Source of the DNA: CAWCQC01 sp963819905
GTDB lineage: Bacteria > Actinomycetota > Thermoleophilia > Gaiellales > Gaiellaceae
Reading direction: 5' to 3'
Assembly (NCBI GenBank): GCA_963819905.1
Contig: CAWFXP010000001.1
Location: forward strand, 496,001 to 560,000
Length of the DNA stretch: 64,000 bases
The notes beneath the pieces were generated by a model. That model was not told the origin of the DNA, did no database searches, and was given only the letters and a program-made list of their open reading frames with translations. The stretch's first letter is position 1; every line of letters starts with the position of its first letter. Below, piece after piece: positions 52,191 through 59,762 of the stretch. Made by a program: the position numbers and the translations under genes.

Positions 52191-53254
52191 CCGCTGACTC
52201 GCACCGAGGTGACGGGTGCGAGCCGGCTCGCGGCGCCGAACCAGGTCGCGCCGGCGTCGGCCGAGCCGAAGACGTCGCCCGACGTGGCGCCGAAGTAGAG
52301 GCCGAGCGGCTCGCTTCCGTCCCCGTCGAAGGCCTGGCGGAGCACCGTCAGGTAGGCGTCGCCGGCGGGCAGCCCGGCGCCTCGAGCCGTCCAGGTCGCC
52401 CCTGCGTCGCGCGTCTCGTAGACCCGGACGTCGCCCTCCGGGGTGACCCGGTCGACGTCCGCGACGAGCGGGATGACGTAGGCGCTGTCGGGGTCTGCCG
52501 GATCGACGACGAGCGGAAAGCCGAAGTCGGCCGGCAGACCCGGGGCGATGTCGACCCACGACTCGCCGGCGTCGTCGCTGCGGTACACGCCGCCGTGAAA
52601 CTGGAGAAAGAGACGCTCGGGAAGGAGCGGCGCGCGGTGCATGCTGTGCACGCAGAGCGCGTGGGTTCCCTCGCGGGAGTCCTCGGGCATGTAGCGCGGA
52701 ACGAGGCCGTCGTAGCCGGTGCGCCACGTCTCGCCGCGGTCGTCGGTCAGCCAGACGCCGGCAGCGGAGATCCCGACCGCGAGCCGGTCCGGGTCGCCGG
52801 GCCACGAGCAGACGGTGTGCAGGCAGAGGCCGCCACCGCCGGGGTTCCACTCGGGGCGGGTCGGGACGTCCCAGAGCCCGCGGTTGAGGCTCCACGACTC
52901 GCCGCCGTCCTCGCTTCGCCAGAGCGCCGCTGGATCGGTCCCCGCCCAGAGGACGTCCGGCTCCTCGCCCTCCCGGATGACCCAGATGCGGACGACCGCG
53001 GCGTCCGGCACGTCCTCCGGGAAGACGGGGCCGCTCGCCTGGCGCCAGTCGCCGGTCGGGTCGTCCGCGAGCATCAGGCGCGGCCCGTAGAACCCCGACG
53101 TGACGCTCGCGAGGTAGCGGCCGCTGCGGCGGTCGCGCATCGCGTACTCGACGACGTCCCCAGCGAACGCGCGGTGTACGACGTCGAACGGTTCGCCCGG
53201 CTCGCCGCGGAGCACGAACAGGCCCTTCTTCGAACCGACGAGGAGCTCCGTCAT
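52187..53254 (-). CDS. BNR-repeat (sialidase-like) beta-propeller protein
   Basis: A 355-residue cytoplasmic protein without signal peptide, built of BNR/Asp-box repeats: SEDGGESW, TDDRGETW, SDDAGESW, TRDAGATW and SADAGATW, spaced along the chain as in a six- or seven-bladed propeller. It begins TELLVGSKKGLFVL. Catalytic sialidase residues (FRIP motif) are not seen, so it is probably a binding or scaffold protein rather than a glycosidase. Its ATG overlaps the stop of a MoaD-like gene, a pairing often seen in bacteria. Confidence 0.85.
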   Translation of the reverse strand: MTELLVGSKKGLFVLRGEPGEPFDVVHRAFAGDVVEYAMRDRRSGRYLASVTSGFYGPRLMLADDPTGDWRQASGPVFPEDVPDAAVVRIWVIREGEEPDVLWAGTDPAALWRSEDGGESWSLNRGLWDVPTRPEWNPGGGGLCLHTVCSWPGDPDRLAVGISAAGVWLTDDRGETWRTGYDGLVPRYMPEDSREGTHALCVHSMHRAPLLPERLFLQFHGGVYRSDDAGESWVDIAPGLPADFGFPLVVDPADPDSAYVIPLVADVDRVTPEGDVRVYETRDAGATWTARGAGLPAGDAYLTVLRQAFDGDGSEPLGLYFGATSGDVFGSADAGATWFGAASRLAPVTSVRVSG

Positions 53255-53517
53255 CGCCCACCTCCCGAGATCGCCGACAGAACGTGCAGCTCGGTCACGT
53301 CGTCGACCGGGGTCGCTTCGCCGGCCCGCCGGCCGTCGACGAAGACGTTGACGTGGGCGCGGATGCGGCCGTGCTCGTCGAGGATCCAGCCGCTGATGGG
53401 CGGGTGCGCCCGCTCGAGCGCCACGAGCGCCTCGCCGACGGACGAGCCGTCGACCGCGACCCGAGCGGTGCCTCCGGCGAGATCGCGAAGCGGCGAGCGC
53501 AGCGTGACGACCGGCAC
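53251..53517 (-). CDS. MoaD/ThiS-family ubiquitin-like protein
   Basis: An 88-residue beta-grasp protein. It begins VTLRSPLRDLAGGTARVAV, has VNVFVDGRR in the fourth strand and ends LHVLSAISGGGR. In working MoaD/ThiS sulfur carriers the chain ends in Gly-Gly; here two residues (Gly-Arg) follow, so it may need trimming or may not be a carrier. GTG is the start, with a TACACT -10 box exactly six bases upstream. It is the first gene of the operon with the BNR protein and hydrolase. Confidence 0.82.
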   Translation of the reverse strand: MPVVTLRSPLRDLAGGTARVAVDGSSVGEALVALERAHPPISGWILDEHGRIRAHVNVFVDGRRAGEATPVDDVTELHVLSAISGGGR

Positions 53518-53523
53518 CGGTTC

Positions 53524-53529
53524 AGTGTA
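53524..53529 (-). promoter_or_regulatory. Predicted -10 box (TACACT) of the MoaD-BNR operon, leaderless spacing
   Basis: On the minus strand TACACT is followed by six bases and the GTG at 53517. Confidence 0.5.
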
Positions 53530-53580
53530 CGCGGGTAGCGAGGAGGCCGGCAGCGACCCTGAGACCTCGCGCCGGTTCGT

Positions 53581-53586
53581 CAGGAT
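53581..53586 (+). promoter_or_regulatory. Predicted -10 box (CAGGAT) of the EamA transporter gene, leaderless spacing
   Basis: CAGGAT is followed by six bases and the ATG at 53593. A CTGAGA lies 16 bases upstream as a weak -35 element. Confidence 0.4.
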
Positions 53587-53592
53587 GGCGCC

Positions 53593-54435
53593 ATGTTCGG
53601 GATCCTCTTCGGTCTCCTGGCCGCGCTTTCCTGGGGCTCCGGCGCTCTCGTCGCGACCCATCAGGTGCGAGCGATCGGCACTCGACGTTCGCTCGCCTGG
53701 GTCGCTCTTGTCGGGCTCGCTCTCGTGCTTCCCGGAGCCGCCTTGGTGCCCTTCCCGTCGGCGAGCGCTGCGAGCTTCGGCTACGCGGCGCTCTCGGGGA
53801 TCGCCTACGTCGGCGGGTGGATGTGCTGGTCGCTCGCGGTGCGCCGGGGCAACGTCAGCCTCGTCACTCCCGTTGTCTCGACCGACGGTGCCATCGCCGC
53901 GCTGATCTCGGTGGTCGCGTTCGGCGAGGCGCTGCAGGGCAACGTCGCCGTCGCGCTCGGCATCGTCGCCGCCGGTGTCGTGATCACCGGAATCCGCCGA
54001 GAGGTCGCCGGGCACGGCCGCTTCACCGGAACGGAGCTCGCGCTCGCCCTCGGCGGGGCCGTCAGCTTCGGCGTGTCGTTCGTGGCCGGCGGCGAGGCAG
54101 AGCCGCTCGGGATCGTCTGGACCCTCCTCGTGTCGCGGCTCGCGGCGGGCGTGCTGATGCTCCCGGTCGTCCTCTCCCGCGGGGGGATGCGGATTCCGAG
54201 ACGGCTGGGGCCCTGGGTCGTCGGGTCGGCCGCGCTCGATCTGGCCGGGTACGCGTTCTTCCTGCTCGGCGCGCGGAACAGCGTCGCCGTGGCCTCCGTG
54301 CTGGCTTCCCAGTACGCCGTCGTCGCCGTGATCGGCGGGCTCGTCTGGTACCGGGAGCGCCTGACGCCTCTCCAGGGGATCGGCCTCTGCACGACGCTTG
54401 CAGGCGTCACCGCGCTCGCCGTGTTCCGCGGCTGA
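53593..54435 (+). CDS. EamA/DMT-family transporter
   Basis: A 280-residue membrane protein with ten predicted helices arranged as two EamA repeats. The first begins FGILFGLLAALSWGSGALVA and ends near VALGIVAAGVVITGIRR; the second starts at LALALGGAVSFGVSFVAGG and ends with the typical RERLTPLQGIGLCTTLAGVTAL. Such proteins export or import small metabolites. The ATG lacks a ribosome site but has a -10 box six bases upstream. The substrate is unknown. Confidence 0.85.
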   Translation: MFGILFGLLAALSWGSGALVATHQVRAIGTRRSLAWVALVGLALVLPGAALVPFPSASAASFGYAALSGIAYVGGWMCWSLAVRRGNVSLVTPVVSTDGAIAALISVVAFGEALQGNVAVALGIVAAGVVITGIRREVAGHGRFTGTELALALGGAVSFGVSFVAGGEAEPLGIVWTLLVSRLAAGVLMLPVVLSRGGMRIPRRLGPWVVGSAALDLAGYAFFLLGARNSVAVASVLASQYAVVAVIGGLVWYRERLTPLQGIGLCTTLAGVTALAVFRG

Positions 54436-54554
54436 GGCACGTTTACAGCCCCGCAGGCTCGGCTTCGGGCGCGGAAGCCCCCGATGCCTTGTGTTGAGGC
54501 ACGAAGTGCGCAACAATGCATCGTCCGGGTATGAGAAATATCGAGGTGGTGCCG

Positions 54555-55832
54555 ATGACGACAGGCTCGGATGACCGCGAGCGGCAGCGGCTCGCTGCAC
54601 GAATCGATGCTGCGATCGAGGCCCGCGAGCGGCACAAGCTGCTGACCCGGCGAGAGGTCCTACGACGGAGCGGGCTCGTGCTCGTCACGCTCGGTGCCGC
54701 ACCCGCGATTCTCGCGGCCTGCGGCGGCGGCGATTCTGGAGAGGGCGCAGACGCGACGACGGCTCAGGCGGACACGGGTGTGGCCGGTGCGACGACGTCG
54801 GCCGAGCTCGGTGGCAAGCTCGATTACCTGTCCTGGGAAGGCTATGACCTCCCGGACATCATCACCCCCTGGCTGGAAGAGAACGGGATCACGCTGAATG
54901 CGACCTACATCGGGGATCACAACGAGATCCAGGCGAAGCTCCTCGCGGGAGGCGGGGAGAGCGGCTTCGACATCATCACGTACTACCAGGGGTACTCGGC
55001 GTACTATGCCGAGCTCGAGATCCTGAGCCCGCTCGACGAGGAGCGGATCCCGAATCTGTCGACGATGTTCCCGTTCTTCGCCTCGGACGTGGGCAACTAC
55101 TGGGTGAACGCGGAGGGCGTCCGGACGGGAGTCCCCTGGACCTGGCAGCTCAACGGGCTCGCCTATGACGAAGCGGTCGTTCCCCCGCTCGAGTCGTATC
55201 GCGACTTGCTCGATCCGCAATACAAGGGCGTGGTCGGCATCGCCAACGATCCGATCGGCGGGATCCAGCTCGTGGCCCAGACTCTGGGGTACGACTACAC
55301 GAAGATTCCGAAGGCGAGCGTGCCGGAGATCGAGGACTTCCTCGTCCAGCTCTTCGGTCAGGCAAAGACCGTCTCGCCGACGTTCGGCGACGCGACGACC
55401 TTGATCGTCTCGGGTGACGTCAGCTTCGTCTACCCAGGCTGGGCCGCCATCCAGAAGTTCGCCGCGGACGCCGGCAAGGACAGCGTCCGGACGGTGATCC
55501 CGGCCGAGGGCGGTGGCCAGCTCTCCACCGACGCCTGGGCGATTCCCCCCGGCGCCGACAACGTCGATGCGGCGTATGGCTGGATCAACGAGACCCTCGT
55601 TCCCGAGATCCAGGCCAAGGGAGCCGAGTCGCTCGTCGCAGGCGTCGTCGTCGAGGACGCGGTTCCTCTGCTCTCTCCCGAGGCGGTCGCGGTCCTCCCG
55701 TACTACGACAACCTCGAAGAATCGATCTCGAGCCAGCTGTCCGGTCTGCCTCCCCAGGAGTCCGACGAGTACCTGACCTTCCAGGAGAGCATCGACCTCT
55801 GGACGGAGGCAGCGGCCGCCGGCGGCTCGTAG
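54555..55832 (+). CDS. Orphan spermidine/putrescine-type substrate-binding lipoprotein
   Basis: A 425-residue binding protein paralogous to the one at 6300. The Tat motif is TRREVLRRSG (residues 31-40) and the lipobox LAAC gives Cys56 as the lipid site. A Thr/Ala-rich linker precedes the mature domain (LDYLSWEGYDLPDIITPWLE, ITYYQGYSAYYAELEILSPL, FVYPGWAAIQKF). GAGGTGG upstream supports this ATG over in-frame ATGs at 54516 and 54531. No ATPase or permease gene is next to it, so it may use the transporter at 7.8-10.9 kb as an alternative ligand receptor, or parts outside the window. Confidence 0.85.
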   Translation: MTTGSDDRERQRLAARIDAAIEARERHKLLTRREVLRRSGLVLVTLGAAPAILAACGGGDSGEGADATTAQADTGVAGATTSAELGGKLDYLSWEGYDLPDIITPWLEENGITLNATYIGDHNEIQAKLLAGGGESGFDIITYYQGYSAYYAELEILSPLDEERIPNLSTMFPFFASDVGNYWVNAEGVRTGVPWTWQLNGLAYDEAVVPPLESYRDLLDPQYKGVVGIANDPIGGIQLVAQTLGYDYTKIPKASVPEIEDFLVQLFGQAKTVSPTFGDATTLIVSGDVSFVYPGWAAIQKFAADAGKDSVRTVIPAEGGGQLSTDAWAIPPGADNVDAAYGWINETLVPEIQAKGAESLVAGVVVEDAVPLLSPEAVAVLPYYDNLEESISSQLSGLPPQESDEYLTFQESIDLWTEAAAAGGS

Positions 55833-55867
55833 GCGACGCGCCACGAAAGCACCGGTTCTTCTCGCAG

Positions 55868-56617
55868 ATGAAAGACTCCGGCGTTCGCGAAGTCGGCGTC
55901 GTCGAGGAGCTGTGGCGCTACCCGGTGAGCGCGCTCGCTGGTGAACGACTCGAGACGGCTACGCTCGCGGAACGCGGGCTGGTCGGCGATCGTGCGTGGG
56001 CGGTGGTCGACGCTTCGACCGGCGAGGCTGCGGCTCCGGAGCGGGCGAAGCGCTGGCGTCCGGCAACACACGTCAAGGCGCGCTCCATCGCCCAGGACGA
56101 GCAGATAGCTGTGCCGGGAGGACCGTGGCTCGGATGCAGGGACGAGCAAGCACGGCTCGCGCTGACCGCTCACTTCGGCTTTGCCGTCGAGCTACGGCGG
56201 GAGGTCGGCTCCACCGAGGAGCCGCACACCGAGACGGTGGCGCCACGCTACGAGCGCGCCGCCGTCCACGTCCTGACGACTTCGGCGCTCGAGGCGCTCC
56301 GGGCTCTGTGCCCGGCGTCGAGCAAGATCGACGCACGCCGCTTCCGGCCGAACATCGTCGTTGCGACCGACGAAGCTGCCGACGCAGCGGTGGAGCTGGA
56401 CTGGGTCGATCGCCGCATGCGGATCGGCGACGCGACCATACGAGTCCTCGGACCGTGCGCTCGGTGCTCGTTTCCGACGCTTTCCCAGCGTGAGCTCCCG
56501 CCCGACGACAGGGTCCTGCGGGCGATAGCCAAGACCTTCGGTGGCAGCTTCGGCGTGCTGTGCGAGGTCCTCACTTCCGGCACGCTCGTGACGGGAGCAC
56601 GGGTTCTCCTGGCCTGA
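55868..56617 (+). CDS. MOSC domain-containing protein
   Basis: A 249-residue protein with an N-terminal MOSC beta-barrel domain (VVEELWRYPVSALAGERLE, ERGLVGDRAWAVVD) and a C-terminal MOSC domain with KIDARRFRPNIVV and LGPCARCSFPTL. The Cys in PCARC corresponds to the molybdenum or persulfide-binding Cys of mARC and MOSC proteins. It may be a molybdenum-cofactor-dependent N-hydroxyl reductase or a sulfur carrier. The start lies 35 bases after the binding-protein gene. No redox partner is adjacent. Confidence 0.83.
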   Translation: MKDSGVREVGVVEELWRYPVSALAGERLETATLAERGLVGDRAWAVVDASTGEAAAPERAKRWRPATHVKARSIAQDEQIAVPGGPWLGCRDEQARLALTAHFGFAVELRREVGSTEEPHTETVAPRYERAAVHVLTTSALEALRALCPASSKIDARRFRPNIVVATDEAADAAVELDWVDRRMRIGDATIRVLGPCARCSFPTLSQRELPPDDRVLRAIAKTFGGSFGVLCEVLTSGTLVTGARVLLA

Positions 56618-56648
56618 CGCCGTCGAGGTCGTGCTGGGCGGCACGCTT

Positions 56649-57812
56649 TCAGTACGAGCGCGGCATGCCGAGGACATGCTGGCCGACGTAGGCGAGGATG
56701 AGGTTGTTCGAGACGGGCGCGACCTTGTAGAGGCGGGTCTCGCGGAACTTGCGCTCGACGTCGTACTCCTCGGCGAAGCCGAAGCCGCCGTGGGCGTCGA
56801 GGCACGCGTTCGCGGCCTGCCACGAGGCCTCGGAGGCCAGGAGCTTGGCCATGTTCGCCTCGGCGCCGCAGGGGAGCCCCTGCTCGAAGAGCCACGCGGC
56901 CTTGTAGCGCATGAGGTCGGCGGCCTCGATCTGCGCATGGGCCTGCGCGATCGGGAACTGGACGCCCTGGTTGGCGCCGATCGGACGGCCGAAGACGACC
57001 CGCTCCGACGCGTAGCGCGTCGCCCGGTCGATGAACCAGCGCCCGTCGCCGACGCACTCCGCGGCGATCAGCACGCGCTCGGCGTTCATCCCGTCGAGGA
57101 TGTAGCGAAAGCCTCGTCCCTCGACGCCGACGAGGTCGTCCTCGGGCACCTCGACGCCGTCGAGGAAGATCTCCGTCGTCGCGTGGTTCATGAGCGTCTT
57201 GATCGGCCGGATCGTCATCGTGCCGGCGTCGAGGGCCTGCTTCATGTCGACGATGAACGTCGAGAGCCCTTCGGTCTTTTTCTCGACCTCCTCGAGCGGC
57301 GTCGTCCGGGCGAGCAGGAGCATGAGGTCGGAGTGGAGCGCCCGCGACGTCCAGATCTTCTGCCCGCGGACGACGTAGCGACCGTCGACGTGCTCCGCCG
57401 TCGTCTGGATCTTCGTCGTGTCGGAGCCCGCGGTGGGCTCGGTCACGCCGAACGCCTGTAGGCGGAGCTCTCCGGACGCGATCCGCGGCAGGTAGCGCGC
57501 CTTCTGCTCCTCCGAGCCGTGGCGCAGGATCGTCCCCATGATGTACATCTGCGCGTGGCAGGCGCCTGCGTTGCCGCCGCTCGCGTTGATCTCCTCGAGG
57601 ATCACGCTGGCTGCGGTCAGTGAGAGACCGGCGCCGCCGTACTCCTCGGGAACGAGCGCAGCCAGCCAGCCGTTCTCGGTCAGGGCCCGGACGAACTCCT
57701 CCGGATAGGTGTCCGGCTCGAGCCCGCGCCAGTACTCGTCCGGGTAGCGCTCGCAGAGCTCACGAACGGCTGCCCGGATCTCCTGAAGCTCCTCCGGGGT
57801 CGCGAAGTCCAT
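56649..57812 (-). CDS. Acyl-CoA dehydrogenase
   Basis: A 387-residue flavoprotein of the acyl-CoA dehydrogenase family. Typical blocks are LVPEEYGGAGLSLTAASVIL, FGVTEPTAGSDTTKIQTTA (first ACAD signature), RGQKIWTSRALHSDLMLLL, ERVLIAAECVGDGRWFI and QAANACLDAHGGFGFAEEYDVERKFRE (second signature). The ATG lies within the tail of the upstream Vps62-like gene (53-base overlap). A 16-base palindrome overlaps its likely promoter. Chain-length specificity cannot be read. Confidence 0.92.
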   Translation of the reverse strand: MDFATPEELQEIRAAVRELCERYPDEYWRGLEPDTYPEEFVRALTENGWLAALVPEEYGGAGLSLTAASVILEEINASGGNAGACHAQMYIMGTILRHGSEEQKARYLPRIASGELRLQAFGVTEPTAGSDTTKIQTTAEHVDGRYVVRGQKIWTSRALHSDLMLLLARTTPLEEVEKKTEGLSTFIVDMKQALDAGTMTIRPIKTLMNHATTEIFLDGVEVPEDDLVGVEGRGFRYILDGMNAERVLIAAECVGDGRWFIDRATRYASERVVFGRPIGANQGVQFPIAQAHAQIEAADLMRYKAAWLFEQGLPCGAEANMAKLLASEASWQAANACLDAHGGFGFAEEYDVERKFRETRLYKVAPVSNNLILAYVGQHVLGMPRSY

Positions 57813-59739
57813 CGGCGCCTGAGTCTAACGTCAGACTTTCGGAATCCGCCGCCCTCTCAGCGCGCTCGCGCTCGCGCTCCTTCCGGTCGAAGTAGAGGAG
57901 GCACGCGGAGATCGCGACGAACGGGAGGACGAGCGCGTAGATCGCAGACCCGATCAGGTTGAAGAGCTCCGGTGCGAGGCTCGTGGTGAAGATCAGCACC
58001 CAGCCGACGACGGTGCTGATCGAGACCGCGATGACGTACAGGAGGCCGAGCGTGATCGCGGTGCTCCACCAGGTGCCCTTCACGAGCGCCGACGAGCGCC
58101 GGAACGACTGGCGTACGCTGGCTCCTTCGAGCACGACGACGTACGGGATGAAGGCGAACCGGATGGCCAGCCAGATCGCGACCGGAGTCCCGATGAGTGC
58201 CAGGTAGGGCACCCACCTGTGCTCGAAGACGAACGAGAGCCCCACGGGGAGCGCGGCGAACGCAACGAACACGAGCAGGAGGACGAGCAACGCCAGGAAC
58301 GACGCGCCCATGAGCGGCCAGAACCGCCGTAGGACGGGCCTGTAGACGGTCGGAATGGTCGCACGCTCGTCGCGGTCGAGCCGATCGAGGGCGACGCCGG
58401 CCGCCGCGTTGATGATCGCGACCGAGACGATGCCCCAGGGCACCACTAGTTGCGTGTCGATCTTCTCGAGCAGGACGTCGAGCAGCGCCTGGACGCCGAT
58501 CGAGGCGAGCGAGATGGCGACCGAGATCGCCCCGATGGCGACGAACATGAGCTTGTGGCGCCAGTAGAGCACCGCGGCCGCGCGGAGAATCTGTCCGAGG
58601 GCGCGCCGCAGGCGAATGGGGATGCGGCGATGCGGACGCCAGGTGGTGCGCGTCCCGGCCGCGCCGGCGACCGCCACCGCCCCGACGAGGAGCAGGATCA
58701 GAGGCCAGGTCCGACCGCCGAAGAAGAGCAGCACGTCGGAGACCGCGCTGACCCCGTCGCAGAACGCCCGGGTGACGCTCGGCCCGAACGTTCCGCCGGT
58801 CGGGACGCGGATGCTCACCGAGCGGAGCTCGTCCTGCCAGGCGAGGGGCTCCGTCCAGCGGGCCTTCGTGTTCGGCCCGGTCGGTCCGTTGTCGGGCGAG
58901 GGAGCCAGCTGGCCCCAGCGGCCCTCGAACGCCAGCCAGGCGTACGGGCTCGCGGCCAACTGGGGCCGCGTCGGCACCACTGCTGCCTGGAGCTGCACCT
59001 GGCGCGACTCGGGGGTCGTGTCGTCGCAGCCGATGCCCTGCTCGGCGCTCGCGCCGAGCCAGAGCGCGTTCGAGTAGTAGCTCGCGTGCGACCCTGCGCC
59101 GGGATAGACGACCGGGTGGTCGCCGACGCGCTCGAGCTTGCCGTCGTCCCAGTCGGCGCGCTCGCCTCCCTCGTGCTGGGCGTAGCCGACCTCGACCGGC
59201 GTCGTGCGAAGCGCCTCGGCCGCCGTCGAGGCGTCGAACACGAGCTGGATGCCCTCCCAGTCGCTCTCGTGCTTGTTGTTGTAGTCGTTGAAGTAGTAGT
59301 AGAACCAGTACTGGAGCGCGAGCTCTCCTGGTCGGTCGGGCTGGGTCACGATGTGGGCGTAGGCGAGCGACGGCAAGCCCGACGCGAAGTTTCGCCCGTC
59401 GCGCTCGTAGCGGCAGCCCGGTCTCACCGGGTTCCCGGGGAAGTTGAGGAAGTACCCGCTGCGCTTGCCGTAGAGATCGGCGGCCGTCGGTGCGTCCGTG
59501 ACCACCGGGTGGCCTCGCCCCGGAGCGCGGAGCGTGACCGCGGGATTCCCGAGCACGATATCCACGCTCGTCGGGCGGTACGGCTCCCCGTGATGGTCGC
59601 ACGGCCTCTCCTGCAACTTCAGCGCCACGATCGGGGCGAACCGGTTCGCCAGCTCCTGCGCCGGCGTCGCCGCGCGAAGCGGCGAGGCCCCGACGAACAG
59701 CGCGATGGAAGCGACCAGTGAGAAGCGCGGTCCGCACAG
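57760..59739 (-). CDS. Exported Vps62-like domain protein with multi-pass membrane C-terminus
   Basis: About 659 residues if started at the CTG at 59739; the first conventional start (GTG, 59628) would cut off a good signal peptide (RFSLVASIALFVGASPLRAA). The extracytoplasmic half (to about residue 310) resembles Vps62/DUF946 proteins: RFAPIVALK, LQYWFYYYFNDYNNKHESDWEG split around an HxSDWE motif, and GSHASYY. The second half has about seven transmembrane helices from LILLLVGAVAVAGAA onward. The last 30 residues are Ser/Gly/Asp-rich. TACTGT seven bases before the CTG is a possible -10 box. The function is unknown; a cell-surface or stress role is a guess. Confidence 0.68.
   Translation of the reverse strand: MCGPRFSLVASIALFVGASPLRAATPAQELANRFAPIVALKLQERPCDHHGEPYRPTSVDIVLGNPAVTLRAPGRGHPVVTDAPTAADLYGKRSGYFLNFPGNPVRPGCRYERDGRNFASGLPSLAYAHIVTQPDRPGELALQYWFYYYFNDYNNKHESDWEGIQLVFDASTAAEALRTTPVEVGYAQHEGGERADWDDGKLERVGDHPVVYPGAGSHASYYSNALWLGASAEQGIGCDDTTPESRQVQLQAAVVPTRPQLAASPYAWLAFEGRWGQLAPSPDNGPTGPNTKARWTEPLAWQDELRSVSIRVPTGGTFGPSVTRAFCDGVSAVSDVLLFFGGRTWPLILLLVGAVAVAGAAGTRTTWRPHRRIPIRLRRALGQILRAAAVLYWRHKLMFVAIGAISVAISLASIGVQALLDVLLEKIDTQLVVPWGIVSVAIINAAAGVALDRLDRDERATIPTVYRPVLRRFWPLMGASFLALLVLLLVFVAFAALPVGLSFVFEHRWVPYLALIGTPVAIWLAIRFAFIPYVVVLEGASVRQSFRRSSALVKGTWWSTAITLGLLYVIAVSISTVVGWVLIFTTSLAPELFNLIGSAIYALVLPFVAISACLLYFDRKERERERAERAADSESLTLDSGADGLRDPGGASGDPGSRS
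57822..57837. promoter_or_regulatory. 16-base palindrome at the acyl-CoA dehydrogenase promoter
   Basis: Outer halves AGTCT and AGACT around AACGTC (7 of 8 positions symmetric). On the minus strand its edge gives TAGACT, a -10-like box nine bases before the ATG at 57812. It looks like an operator for a TetR-type regulator of fatty-acid genes. Confidence 0.5.
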
Positions 59740-59743
59740 CCGG

Positions 59744-59754
59744 GGTACAGTACC
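59744..59754. promoter_or_regulatory. Perfect palindrome carrying overlapping -10 boxes for divergent genes
   Basis: GGTAC-A-GTACC contains TACAGT on the plus strand (59746-59751, before the GTG at 59763) and TACTGT on the minus strand (59752-59747, seven bases before the CTG at 59739). This is the arrangement expected of a symmetric bidirectional promoter. Confidence 0.5.
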
Positions 59755-59762
59755 GCGCGCCG

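Noticed and set aside
51306..53261. A 651-residue alpha/beta hydrolase with a long N-terminal domain
   Set aside because: The first 355 codons are the BNR gene read in the wrong frame (Arg/Pro-rich). The hydrolase begins at the TTG at 52190.
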